Shown: in pieces, positions 46,355 to 57,782 of the stretch
How the letters are laid out: each line of letters starts with the position of its first letter
How positions within the stretch are numbered: the first letter of the stretch is position 1
NCBI GenBank assembly: GCA_039519185.1
Contig: CM076846.1
Coordinates: 148,442,605 to 148,506,604 of the forward strand
Direction: 5' to 3'
Length of the DNA: 64,000 nt
DNA from: Astragalus membranaceus
Lineage: Eukaryota > Streptophyta > Magnoliopsida > Fabales > Fabaceae
Translations under genes and position numbers: made by a program
The notes under the pieces: model-generated
The model's database searches: none
What the model was told of the DNA's origin: nothing
Seen by the model: only the letters and a program-made list of their open reading frames with translations

Positions 46355-49261
46355 ATCCTTAGTAGTTTCAGTTGGAAATAGATATAAGAAAACTAAGATT
46401 ATCATACCTTCTGCATTAGTGCTACAACCATTTCAGGACTTTCAGGTATGCCATGTTCTAAATATGCCTACAATATGTAAATCAAAACATTTTAAGGTGC
46501 TTACTATTAAATCCAAGCATATTAGGCAAGCTAAGATTTCATTAAATTCAGAAAAAGAACTAAAAGATTCAACTCTTCAGAATGGTGTCTTACATTGAGA
46601 ATGCAAGAATTGTAAGTGTTTATCCAGAATGCAAGTTTTTCCTGATGGGTAAGTCCCTTCAAGTTCAAAGAAGCAAGTTTCCCAAGTAGGAACCTGAATT
46701 TGTCTACAAAATTAGATAGATACACAAAGTATAATCAACAAGCAGTTAATTACAACAAGCAGTTAATTAACTTACTTTAATCTGTGTACCAAGAACACTG
46801 CATTTGTTGTTCTGTTGAGTTCAACAGTGGAAACTTTAACTTCACATAAATTCTTATATGGACCAACTTCTCTTGTTTTGGATTCTGAACAAATGCCATA
46901 CGGATCACACATTTGATCTTTTTCCTTGTCCTTGAATGCACCAAATCTAACAAATATGCTAGATAAACACTTGACAAGATCCTCTGAAACTCTATTGGGT
47001 GTGCTATCAATTTTTGACACCTTATCATCTGATAATGAATTTGAAGAACACTGTGCCCTTTCCTGTTCTGCTAGTCTCCAGTCCAGCTAGACAAGCAAAA
47101 GTGAAAGAGATTAAAAACAACATTGTTGAAATATGACAGCACAATCAATCATATCACAGACTATTAGGAAGTTAGTTATAGAAATTAGTTTTTCTTGTTG
47201 TAACAACTTTTCATAGTTGTTAATTAGTTAGATTCTTGCATTTACTTTCACTAAAAGGTGTATTCTATGTAGCGAGCAACACCTCTTCTTATTGTAACAA
47301 GTTTATACTTCACAGTTTATTTGAATGATATTCATATTCAATTCAAAGATAGAGTTTGTAAGTCTTAATCATCATCGCATTTACAGTAATGGTCGCGATG
47401 TAATTCTTGATGTTATGGTCAATTACGACTGATGCAGCTTTAATGGCAGTCGCATTGGGGTCACGACAACATTAGAAATCATGTTGTCACGGCCAAGATC
47501 ACATTCTCAGAGTCTTTTCAAAATTCTTTGCTAAAAGTTAATTGTTGAAAAAAGCTGTTTGTGGGGTTGGTATTTATTTACCTGCAACTTCAAGTGATCC
47601 ATGGACTTCTCTGCTTGTTCTTGTTTAAGTGGAGATTTCTTTAATGGAATACTGAGTTTGGATGTTTTCTTCTCTGGAGACTGCTTATCCTTCACAAAGT
47701 TACCAAACAATAACAACTGATTCTCTTTTCCTCTTCCCTCTTCTGGAATAGATGAGAATGAATCTTGTTTTCTGTGCAATTGCTTCACAGTGTCAGGAGA
47801 GAATAACAGCTTTCTGGTGGAAGCACTTCTGGCAAGAGAAGGTTGAGGTAGCCTTGTCATTGAATTAAATTCAGTTTGGGAATAAGATTTTGATCTCTGA
47901 TGCTTTGAACTACTTCTAATAGTGTTTTGTTCAATAGTGTCATTCAAATTATCAGCATTCCTCTTTGAGGAAATGTACACAGCTTCTTGATATAAACCTT
48001 GTCTGAAATTCACAACTTGCTCTTCAAGTCTAACTACCTCTTCCTCCAATACTGCCACCTCAGCTAGAAGCTCCAATGTCTAAAACAATCACACGGACAA
48101 GCACGCGCGCACACACAAAAAGTCCTCATTAACATAATACTACAATCACTATCAGATGAGCTAAATTAGTGACCAAAATTTACGACGAAAAAATTCCTGT
48201 CGTCAGAAAATTAAGATTTCACATTTTTCGTCACTTATTTTCACCGTCTGATTTCACTTCTTATAGTAGTGAATTCAGATACAATGAACTGAACTGAATG
48301 CCTGAAAGGATGAAAGTGAAGTTATTGAAATTGAAGAGAGAGAGAGAGAGAGTACTAACATAAGGAGGAAGATAAGGAGGAAGACGAGGTAGAGATCCCA
48401 AAGGTCTAGTAAAAGCTCTTTCTAAAGCTCTATGAACATTCTCTTCATGTCTCAGTTTCCTCTTCAACTTATCTACCTGCACCACCAATTAAGCTTTGAA
48501 AACATCACTACTTTGGATGAAATAAATAAATAAGAAAAAGAATATATAAAAATTTCATTGAATTGAAATAAATACATACATCTTGTAACAATGCAATCTT
48601 CCTTTCTCGATTAGATCGACGCCCATTTTTCATTGCTTTGCTCCCTCTACCTTCCATCTTCTCCTGCTTTCCACATTCACCATTAAATAAATATGCATAA
48701 CACAAAAACTTAAGAAAAGAAGCCAAAAGTAGAAGAGCAAAATAAAAAAGGTAAATAATTAAATATATGAATTATTCGTTTCGTAAGAGAAGATAAAGTA
48801 TAAGTTTCTAGATTTGGATCAAAAGCACAGTACAAACATACCCTTTTCTCAGCTAACCATGAGAGTGAGAGTGCATAATCAAAATTCAAAAACGAAGATT
48901 CCAAAATTGGATGAAGAATTCGATGCTTGTTGTGTTTAAATTAAAGTAGGTCTCTCTTTATGCTTTGAAATCAAGCATTTTTTTTCTTTTTAAAGTACTA
49001 GTATTCTTTTCTTCCCAAAGAGAGTTTTTGAGAGCCTTAAATCTATAACAAGCTTACATGAATTATTCCACTTTCATTTGTTTCTTAAGATCTTGCAATC
49101 AACAGAGAGAGAGAAAAGAGTAAAAATAAAAAACAGAGAAATAATCAAAAAATTGTTTACGAAATTAAATACAATAAAAAAAAGGAGAAGAATGTTACTT
49201 TGTGATGATCATATAAAGGAGGTTTGTTGGAGTGAAGAATAGAGCCTGCAGTGGCATTCAT
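44960..49261 (-). CDS. DUF547 protein with N-terminal MIP1 leucine zipper (ten coding exons, 577 aa)
   Basis: Coding exons on the minus strand: 49199-49261, 48580-48663, 48360-48476, 47582-48079, 46776-47086, 46594-46693, 46408-46467, 46152-46235, 45481-45597, 44960-45259. All introns are GT-AG; lengths sum to 1734 bases and the frame stays open. An N-terminal basic and leucine-zipper region (ERKIALLQD, KLKRKLRHEENVHRALERAF, VAVLEEEVVRLEEQVV; about residues 40-115) is the Lzipper-MIP1 domain. A Ser/Lys-rich linker follows. The DUF547 domain spans about 370-510 (HQEKLAFWINTYNSC, VGGQLLNAITIEHFILRLP, GSWSSPAVRVYTASQV), with DWYLLDFAKDLDSLLDW and a YDFSFRLLLL tail. It resembles plant 'ternary complex factor MIP1-like' proteins; biochemical function is unknown. 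No lesions are seen, so it is probably functional. Confidence 0.92.
45652..46025. mobile_element. MITE-like foldback in an intron of the DUF547 gene
   Basis: The ~100-bp ends are inverted copies: CTAGGGTAGGACA...GTGGTTTACGGT at left and ACCGTAAACCAC...TGTCCCACCCTAG at right. An inner pair (AAACAAGGAAAAAC, 45812-45825, against GTTTTTCCTTGTTTTT, 45854-45869) adds to the hairpin. It lies in the intron between the exons at 46152 and 45597. The ends are consistent with a TA or CTA target duplication, but the superfamily is not certain. Confidence 0.72.
46276..46349. repeat. (AT)n microsatellite in an intron
   Basis: About 37 AT dinucleotides in the intron between the exons at 46408-46467 and 46152-46235; likely highly variable in length. 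Confidence 0.97.
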
Positions 49262-49728
49262 TTGTTGTTTTGTTTCACTTTCTAAATCTAAATCAATAAG
49301 AAAACACTGTTAATTGATAAAGCAATGCAATGATAGAAAAGAAACAGAGTCCTCTGGCTCTGAGAGAGAGAAAGAGAGAAATGAAAGAATTAACGGAGCG
49401 GGAAAGTTGAAAGAAAAGGGGAACAGTGAGAAAAGAAAAATGCCATTTTTATATTAATTAATTGTTATTGATATTAATAATGGAAATGGTGCTAGAAAAC
49501 AAATCTCGAAGAAAGTGAGAAGGTAGACCAGTGCAGAGGAAGAAGAAGAAGGAAAACGACGAGGTTGTCAAGTAGTATTAGACTATCTACCAACCAAGTT
49601 TTTTTTTTTGACAAATACTAACCAAGTTGATTGTTGATATTTTTAGGATATCTTGCTTTTACACGCGAGCCTGGGAATTTGATGCATTTGTAAAGATTGG
49701 TAGTAGTAGAGAGAGAATCATTGTGTGT

Positions 49729-49769
<41 letters not shown>

Positions 49770-52363
49770 AATGTGTTGTCTTTGTCTGTGTGTGTGTGCA
49801 CTTTTTGCCTTTGGCTGGCCTGGCCTGGCCTGGCCTTGTTGTGTGAATCGTGAAAGTGAGTGTGAGTGTGACTACCCCACTTTCATAATGAATTAACGTG
49901 CCACCCACTTATCCTTTTCTTCATTGCACAAATTCTATCCCACATTCCCGCCACTCATCAATTCTTTGTTTGACATTTTTGGTACCATACACAATGCTTT
50001 GTTTGACAGGCAATTCCCTGTTCTCCAGTTACTTACTATTTTAACATATGCATACCTAATTTCATTTAACTAAATTTTTTACCCATTACTTTTTTTGTTT
50101 TATATTTGCTACCCTGTTCATCTTCACATCTTCAGTTCATCGTAACTTCATCCAACTAAAGACAGAAGAGTCATCTTCATCTTCATCTTCAGATCTGACT
50201 CTGATCTGGTTTAACCTCGAAGGTTTTGACCCATTTCTCTAAGTAATCGACAGTGGTATTTTGGTCTCCCAAATCGAAAAATCCCAATACGAGTTGAAGG
50301 AAGAAAGATGATGTACGAAGAAGAAGAAAGGAAACAAGACTCTATGGCCTACAGCTTTTCTTCTAACTCTTCTCTGAACCCTAAATCTACCCCTTTTATT
50401 ATATTTTTTTGTCCGAGAAATCAATGTATTTCATAATAACATAAACTGATAAAGGGAAGAAATTGGGTTGTGTGTGGGATTCAAATTGTTTTGGTTTTTG
50501 TGTTTGCAATGACAAATTTTGGATATATAAACTGTGGTGGCATGCCGTGGGTGTGATCATCAAGGTCATGCATCTTTTAAAACAATTACTTATTATTGAT
50601 TACTAATTGATGGATAACCATGGTACTTTGTGTTCATGATTGATGAAAGAATAATATTGTTTCCATGTTATATTATAAAGGTTTATGTATTATATATATT
50701 TTTAATCTGATGCTAAAAAATTGTTTTGTTGAGCTCTGAATTCTTGTTATATTCCAGTTGGTCCTCGGCAGGATTTAATGTAAAATAAAGCTCAAATATC
50801 TTGTTCTCTCATTTGTCTGTGTATTTATGTTGTTCAAACTAAAGGTATTTTATAGCTGAGTTGTGTCTGTGAGATGTGCTATACTAAGTTGTGGACTATA
50901 GATATGTGTCTTATGTGATTAGAGCTGTCTGTGCACTCTACTGATTATCAGTTAAATCAAACTAGTTTTGCTTAAACACTTTAATAATATGGTCATGAAT
51001 ATACTCTCATCTGAATTCATAGAAAGGTAACAAGCAAGGAGATCTTCTAAATTGTTTGAAGTGTGTGTTTGGATGGGCGGTGGGATTGCCGCGCGGCAAC
51101 ACAAAAACCACGGCAGAACCACGGCAGAATCACGGTGAAGGCAATGCTCCAATTTGTAGCTTCAGAGCCACCGTGGTTTTTCCGCGGCGAAACACCCTGC
51201 AAACGTGCGTTTGGGTTGCAAACGTGCAACCAATTACACACGCGAAGTCCTTATTATGTTGTTCTGCACAATCATCTCAACTATCGATTCTTTGAAATCT
51301 CTCTGTTCTTCCTTGAAAATCTTCAAACTACTGATCAATCTGTAATTACTAGTAACCTTAATGCAAGTGTTGATATTTTGTTTTATTTTTTTTGCAGAGC
51401 ATAAACTGATGGATGAAGAAAAGTCCTTTTGTTGCTGAAGTAGGGTTTTGATATTTAATTTGTGTTAGGCCTAAGTTAGTTATTTTGCTGAGAAACAAGA
51501 ACTGATGTCGTTGACTTGTTGAGTTTGTTTAATTTGTTGGTTTGTACAAAGTGTGACTAGAAACGAATGTGAGGTCATTTTGGTAGCTCGCAAGTTTCAA
51601 ATGGTTGTCGTGAATCATGGTGGCTGTTATGGGTGTTGTAAAGATTCAAGTGCCTAATTTACTTTATTTTTCCTTCTTTATTTACCTTTTGTATTAGTAG
51701 GATTCCTTCTAATTAGTGCCAAATAAACCAATAATAATACAAATTAAGATTTATGAAATTTCAAATTTTAAAAAATCCTTTTTAAGATTTTTTGGACTTT
51801 TTCATAAATAAAATAATGGGGATTTTTTATATTTAAATATTTTTGGGCGCAATTATAACAATAAACATACAATTTATGGTTTAATTATTATTGACATAAA
51901 TATTTTATTTTTAATTTTATTTGGGCTGTTTCTGCAATTACCAATTTCAACAAGTCATTTTCTATAATTACACCAAACGTAGAGGGACCAAAACGTGACA
52001 TCGAGAATTTGGAAATGTCAAGTACTCATTAAAAATGTTGTTAACGTAAAGGATTAAACTGAATTTTTCAAAAAATTGAGGGATCAAATTTGCTAATAAG
52101 TTGTTTTTGTTAAAAATCATTAATGATTCGTTCATAATCAAAGTTCTTTTAAAATATTATTTTCAATAGAAACCAAATCGAGAATATTTAATCTATCTTG
52201 CGACATAGAAGATTGAAAATAAAATTTTAACAATTTCAATTTAGAAAACCTTTTTTTTGTAACAAAAAATAGTTTATATTATTCTATATGTCTGAATGCA
52301 ATAAGAAGACAATTAATTGTCTTCAAATAATTCAATATTATATAACTGAATTGATTTTGATTC
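49262..52363. other. Promoter side of the DUF547 gene and intergenic DNA
   Basis: Purine-rich repeats at 49360-49400, CT-rich when read with the minus-strand gene, probably belong to its 5' UTR or promoter. An (AG)n microsatellite lies at 49731-49766 and TGGCC repeats at 49808-49833. A GC-rich, partly self-complementary stretch at 51060-51230 (CCACGG repeats facing CCGTGG) may be a decayed MITE. No protein-coding gene is supported. Confidence 0.6.
49731..49766. repeat. (AG)n microsatellite
   Basis: An uninterrupted run of about 17-18 AG dinucleotides. It is not part of a credible reading frame. Confidence 0.95.
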
Positions 52364-53489
52364 TGTAACACCCCGGTTTTTCTTACATAGAAAATACCAA
52401 GATATACAGCATGTCATACATCAGAGTTAACTTTCTATCTCAGATATTGAACACAAACTAAAACTCTTCGATGAATAATCATCAAACGGTCACTGCAGTT
52501 TCATAACTTAATACAAATTACTTAAATACTTAAGTTACGTGCCTTACAAAATTCTCATGTCCTAGTGTTCAATATCAAGAACGAAAGTAGCGGAAGCCAT
52601 TTACAACTTTTAACAATGTATAAGTCGTACAATCGAAAATATAAATGCAACAAAAGAAAGTAACATAAGCATATAGAATTAAAATTTCAACATCTTCTTT
52701 AGGTCGCGCCGTAGCCACGCCTCATCTCCTTTAACTTTCCCTATTTCTCTGAAAAACCACAAACATAAAGGGTGAGATAACATTATCTCAGTGAGTCCTA
52801 TCGAGACCCCTTACTAACACTCGCGGTTCATTATGCATCTTTTTAACTCGTAGCCCTAATAAGCGGCTACGTGAAGACCTCTTTTACATTGCTTAGCATA
52901 TCACCATTCATTAGGCTGTGAAAATCCCGGTGAACCCATTCCACTGACCATTTTCTATCAGGGATCCTTCATGGGGCCTAGGTTCATAGAGCTCATGACT
53001 TCCCCTCCCCTAGTACGCTAACCTCAATAGGATCGTCACCCTAGACCTCGATTATATAATTTATATATAATTACACCTGCATTGGGTCGTCTCTTTTACT
53101 TGACATAGACTTAACATAACCTCAACCTCAACCTCAAGGAACATATAGTTCATTTTATCATTTCGTGACATTACCTCATTCGTGGTTACTAACATTCATT
53201 AACATAACTTAGAACATATCACAATTCAGTCCAATCATAATTACCTCAATAATCACAATCAACATAATCATTTCAATCACAATCAATGACATAACTTAAA
53301 GCATTTTCACCATATTAGTCATTCCTACGTATTTTCCACGAATTACGGTTTATTCATCAATACATAGGGTTGGGGAAAGGATTAGAATGTAATTGGAACC
53401 AATTGGAATAGCCTAAAACATGATTTAAAATAGGGTACCAGAGGGCCACGCACGGTCCGTGAGCTAAGGCGCACGACCCGTGCGCGTTT
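52364..53489 (-). mobile_element. Remnant of the 3' LTR of a deleted Ty3/gypsy element
   Basis: The plus strand starts TGTAACACCCCGG, the 3' terminus of a minus-oriented LTR. It carries the covarying hairpin GAGATAACATTATCTC (52774-52789) and one GC-rich palindrome pair (53450-53485). At about 53489 it changes abruptly into the start of a gag gene, showing that the 5' part of this LTR and nearly all of the internal region were deleted. Confidence 0.75.
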
Positions 53490-53695
53490 TTCAATGACAT
53501 TTTGCATCCACTCCTGATGAGGATCAATGGACGGATTTCTCCTACCTCTTCCAGCCATGATTATGCTAAATATGCACAAAGTATTAAGTTGATCAGGCTC
53601 AATGTCTAATAGCATACTAAGAAGAATCAGACTTAGAAGACATAAAAGACTCTTAACATCTAAGTCCGACTAGGTCGAACTACTCTGATACCAAT
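53490..53695 (-). pseudogene. PBS and first ~23 codons of gag of a deleted Ty3/gypsy element
   Basis: On the minus strand, just after the LTR end (GGGGTGTTACA, then AT), the PBS TGGTATCAGAG lies at 53683-53693 and matches initiator tRNA-Met. The first ATG downstream (53558) opens MAGRGRRNPSIDPHQEWMQN, a basic chromovirus-like gag start. The frame is cut about 23 codons in by the junction at 53489. This PBS fixes the orientation of the whole TGTAACAYCC LTR family in the window. Confidence 0.72.
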
Positions 53696-56155
53696 TGTAA
53701 CACCCCAATATTTCTAACATGTAGATACACTGAGATGCACATCTGTGTCAAAAATCAGATGACACAATCCCTGTCTAGATATTGAGCACACTAAATTTTT
53801 TCCGATAATAAAACATAATGCCTCGGAACCTGTCTTGAAGTCCATAAAATTTAACTTGGTCCTCAACTCAAAAGGAATACAAAGTCTATTGTTCAATATC
53901 ATAACCAGAGAACCGGAATAGGTTTATACAACTCATATCAAATACAAGTTACATAACCATAACAGAAAATAACAAGAGAAAGATAATCGGAAACTCAAGA
54001 CTACAAGTCTTCGGCATCTCCATAAGCACGTCAGCTACTCGTGCTGGCTTGTCTTCCTGTTACCCTGTTTCTCTGTAAAAACCACAATAATGATAGGGTG
54101 AGATAACATATCTCAGTGAGTTCTACCGTAACCCCTCACCATCACTCGGTTCAATTATAAAACCGTTGCAACATAGTTTAATTTATAAACCACTTGCTCA
54201 TATAACTGTAGCCCATTGCCGACCGTGCAAACAACCACAATCTCAGCATATAATGTGCTATTCAATTAGTTCCAAGCCTTGTAAGTTAATTTATAATTAC
54301 AAGCTTACCAATCGAAACACCGACCGTGCAACAACCACAATCTCGGCGAATCTTGTACCTAACGTAGCATAACATCGGTCGTGCAACCAACCACAATCCC
54401 GATAAACCCCCGCAAGTACTTTACCTAACGTGTCCAGGGCCTAGGGTAGGGGCTCATGACCTTCCCCGCCTAGTATGCTATTCGTCGGATCGTCACCCGA
54501 CATTGATATAATTTATATATCATACCCGCATTGGGCCGACTCCTATATTCGATATAATCTATATATCGTGGTACCATAACCGGTCTAGATGAAACTACAA
54601 ATATCCCACGTCAATTATGACTCAACAACGAAAACCATTTGGATCATTTCTTTCAGAAAACCTTTATTCGCACACGTAAGTCCTAAATTCGGTTTTTCAA
54701 AATATTTATGGGTATGATGACAATTTCCCAAAACCATCTTGAACATGTCAAAAACAATGTTTTATAAGTCAAGAATCATCACAAAGGGTTGGAAAGAAGA
54801 TTAGAAGAGGTTTGGAATCGAACGGAGCAACGAAACGAAATTTTGGTATCCGGTGACAGTGGCAAGCGCACTACCAGTGCCCAGGGGCGCACGGTCCGTG
54901 CGCTCTGCTTAATTTTTCACAGGCATCACAGAAGAGGGCGCACGACCCGTGCCCAAGGGCGCACGACCCATGCCCAAGGGCGCACGGTCTGTGCATCCTG
55001 CGCAGATTCACATTTCGCTTCGTTTATTTCGTTCCGCTTTTCCGATCGTATCCAATCTGTAACCCAATCAAAATTCCAACAACACAACCAGAATTCAAAC
55101 ACATTCCAATACAATCAAAATCCACATAATACATGTATAATTTTTATAAAAACCGTAAAACGTTATTTTCCGAAAAACGGTTTCGACTCAATAATCTTTC
55201 GAAATCAAAATACTGATTTCAACCAACATTTCAACAATCAAAACATAAAACCCTAAACGTGAGTAAAAGTCACCGATTGTGATGAAAATCGCGAAGCACC
55301 GAGACTTCTCGTAGTTCAACCGATCCGTGACCTCACGAACACGATTCTAACGCGTCCACTCCCTCCCTAAACCGAACCCAAATCACTTCAGCTCCCTTCC
55401 TACTGTCCAGCTCGAATCAACCACAATGTAGCTTGTTATTTAAATCTAGAACTGAACCTTGCACCTTATGTACCACCCACAAGTTTCCATTTACAACATG
55501 CAAGATAAAACTTCAAGGTTTAGCCATGGTGGAGCTTCAAGCTCGAAAATGGTAGAATGAAAAGGATGAGGAATGAGTTTCTGAAATTGGTGTCAATAGA
55601 AAGAGGATTGAATAAGGAAAAGAATGGTACCATTTTCACTTACATGCATCAAGAGGATTGAGACTTGTCCTATCTTCTTCTTCCTCTCCACTCTCTCGAG
55701 TTCTCCCCTCTCTCTATTCTCTGTTTTCTATTTATCTAGCTTCTATTTTCAGCAAGGTAATGTGAGACTGTTTTGTGAAGTTGACTCAGCTGAAGGCTTT
55801 AATGAGTGGGAAAAGACTAAAGTGCCCTCCACTTAGCTCATCACCTTAGTTTATCTCTAATTAACCACTAACTCATAATTAACTTCTAAAAATTGTGGTT
55901 GTGGTCTTATGGAGTTCAGGAGTATGTTTGGTGATGTTTAATTTGGGTTAGGGGTTTGAACGATATGGGAATGACCAAAACGCCTTTGGCTCTTTAATTC
56001 ATTCTAAACCCTTATTTTTGCCCAAGTTCTCTCTAACTTGCACTTTAATCCTATGGTTTATCCACTAAACGTTGCTTTCTCGATTATCCCATATCAGTGA
56101 CATGATTTATCTTTCATTTGAATAATAAATCCCTCGTAAATTTCGTAAATTGAAT

Positions 56156-56164
56156 TTAAAGAAA
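56156..56164. repeat. 9-bp target duplication TTAAAGAAA (left)
   Basis: Identical to 61915-61923 on the other side of the Mutator-like element. A 9-bp duplication is diagnostic of Mutator-like elements. Confidence 0.93.
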
Positions 56165-56366
56165 GGTTTAAATACGTTTTTACCCCCTGCAAATAGGGGG
56201 TGTTTTGCTTTTACCCCCTGCAAATTTTTTTTTTTAAAAAACCCCTTGCAAATATCAACAATTTGGCGTTAGCCCTTCTGTTAGGATGTCTGTTAACACT
56301 CTGTCTACGTGTCAGTCAAGTATCTATGTGGCATTTTTAATTGCCAAATGGCTTGCCATGTGTTAA
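56165..56366. repeat. Left terminal inverted repeat of the MULE
   Basis: About 202 bp, complementary to 61714-61914 with few mismatches and small indels in the T-run. It includes two CCCCCTGCAAAT phrases. It ends in TGGCTTGCCATGTGTTAA. Being upstream of the GRF-type gene, it is the likely promoter region for that gene. Confidence 0.9.
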
Positions 56367-56584
56367 AAAACCCTAGAGTCATCTTCTTCTTCTTCCCATT
56401 CTTTTCTCTTCTTCCCTTCGTTGCTGTGAACCATTTCTTTCTCAAGCACACCCAACTTACTTCTTCTTCTTCCCTTCGTTGCTGTGAACCATTTCTTTCT
56501 CAAGCACACCCAACTTACTTCTTCTTCTTCCCTTCGCTTCTCTTCTTCCCTTCGTTTCTCTTCATCTCTTCTCTTCTTTTCTCC

Positions 56585-57120
56585 ATGAATACACACAGTG
56601 AAGGTTCTTCATCAAATGCACACATACCCAGAAGACGATTTCCAGTTTGTCCATGTGGGAATACGATGAAGTTTTACATTTCTGGATCTACACAAAACCC
56701 AGGACGCCCCTATTGGAAGTGCCTCCACTGGGTATGTTGTTAACTAATTGTAATATTCATTGTTGTTCCTCTCACTGTAAAACTGTAACTGTGTATTTTG
56801 CATTGTAGAAGTTAAAAGACAGCTGCAAATTATTTGTGTGGGATGATGAACTAAGTGAAGCACGTTTTACAACTCTCATGGATTCTCCTTCAACGGAAGC
56901 AAGCTCCCATGAAATTCAAAGCTGCAAAGCTTGTCATTATGGTGAGAAGTTAATTGAAGCAAGCACCAAAGAGAAAGAAAAGCTGAAGACAAAATTAGCA
57001 AATGAGAGGGAAAGGGTTAAGGAGCTTACATCTAGGTTTCAAGGGGTTCAATTTGTCTTGATTGTATCATGGGTTGTGTTTGCTGTTTATGTTGTTTGGG
57101 TTAATGGAAATGGAAATTAG
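56585..57120 (+). CDS. GRF-type zinc-finger protein with C-terminal membrane segment, MULE-borne (152 aa)
   Basis: Two exons, 56585-56731 and 56809-57120, with a GT-AG intron. Residues about 22-64 form a GRF-type zinc finger: VCPCGNTMKF, STQNPGRPYWKC, KDSCKLFVWDDE, with the four cysteines correctly spaced (the third letter of 'GRF' is Pro here). A heptad-like charged stretch (KLIEASTKEKEKLKTKLANE) follows. The last ~25 residues (VQFVLIVSWVVFAVYVVWV) look like a single membrane helix, giving a tail-anchored topology. Similar small GRF proteins are abundant in plant genomes. Its place inside a complete MULE, opposite the transposase, suggests an element-encoded accessory protein. Its role (DNA or RNA binding, nuclear-envelope tethering, counter-silencing) is unknown. 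Confidence 0.82.
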
Positions 57121-57782
57121 TGTTCTAGGATTTGTTGGGATTTGTTGTTGGTTAAGTTTTCTATTGATCATTAGTGTTTGTAATTTGAATCAAGTTATTA
57201 ATGGAAGTTTGTTTGCTTTTTAATTGATTCATACTGTCATACTGTCATTTAGTTTGTTTACTCATACTGTCATTGATTCAGAATTGCAGAATCAGAACCA
57301 CAATTAAGGACCAGAAACAGAAGTTTATTGCAGCATAAATCAGTTAAAACAGAAATTAAACCAACAATAATTGTGGTTCTGATTCTGTCATTGATTCATA
57401 CTGTCATACTGTCATTTAGTTTGTTTACTCATACTGTCATTTAGTTTGTTTACTCATACTGTAATTGATTCAGAATTGCAGAATCAGAACCACAATTAAG
57501 GACCACAATTTGCATCTATAAGGATACTGTCAAGTTTACAAAATACTGTCATTTTTGAACCAGAATTGAACCAGAATTTAACATCCATTTTTGAACCAGA
57601 ATTGAACCAGAATCAAGTTTACCAAATACTGTCATTAAAATACAAAAATACTGTCATTACTCATTACAATACGTGTGATACTGTCATTACAAAATACTGT
57701 CATTCAAACAGCAGCATTTGAAACAAAATACTGTCATTACATTACAATAGAAATTACATTACAAGAGAAATTACTAAATCTC
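57121..57782. repeat. Spacer between the convergent MULE genes: ATACTGTCATT repeats and a hairpin
   Basis: About 14 copies of ATACTGTCAT or close variants lie at 57230-57745, some in larger direct duplications (57232-57310 against 57390-57500). GCAGAATCAGAACCACAATT (57285-57304) faces its complement AATTGTGGTTCTGATTCTG (about 57369-57387) and recurs at 57478-57497. It lies where both transcripts should end. No gene is present. Confidence 0.82.

Noticed and set aside
48090..48260. CACTA-type MITE in a DUF547 intron (CACTACTATAAGAAGTG on the minus strand)
   Set aside because: Only one end looks like a CACTA terminus; the other end and the 3-bp duplication are not convincing.
49627..49896. Open frames across the (AG)n microsatellite
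   Set aside because: Translation of simple repeats (Arg-Glu runs) with no conserved sequence.
51060..51230. GC-rich stretch with CCACGG facing CCGTGG as a hAT-type MITE
   Set aside because: Self-complementarity is real but no matching ends with a target duplication could be found.
56309..56584. Upstream extension of the GRF-type protein to an earlier Met
   Set aside because: The extension is T/C-rich UTR-like sequence starting inside the TIR; the GRF protein family starts close to the finger, so Met at 56585 was chosen.
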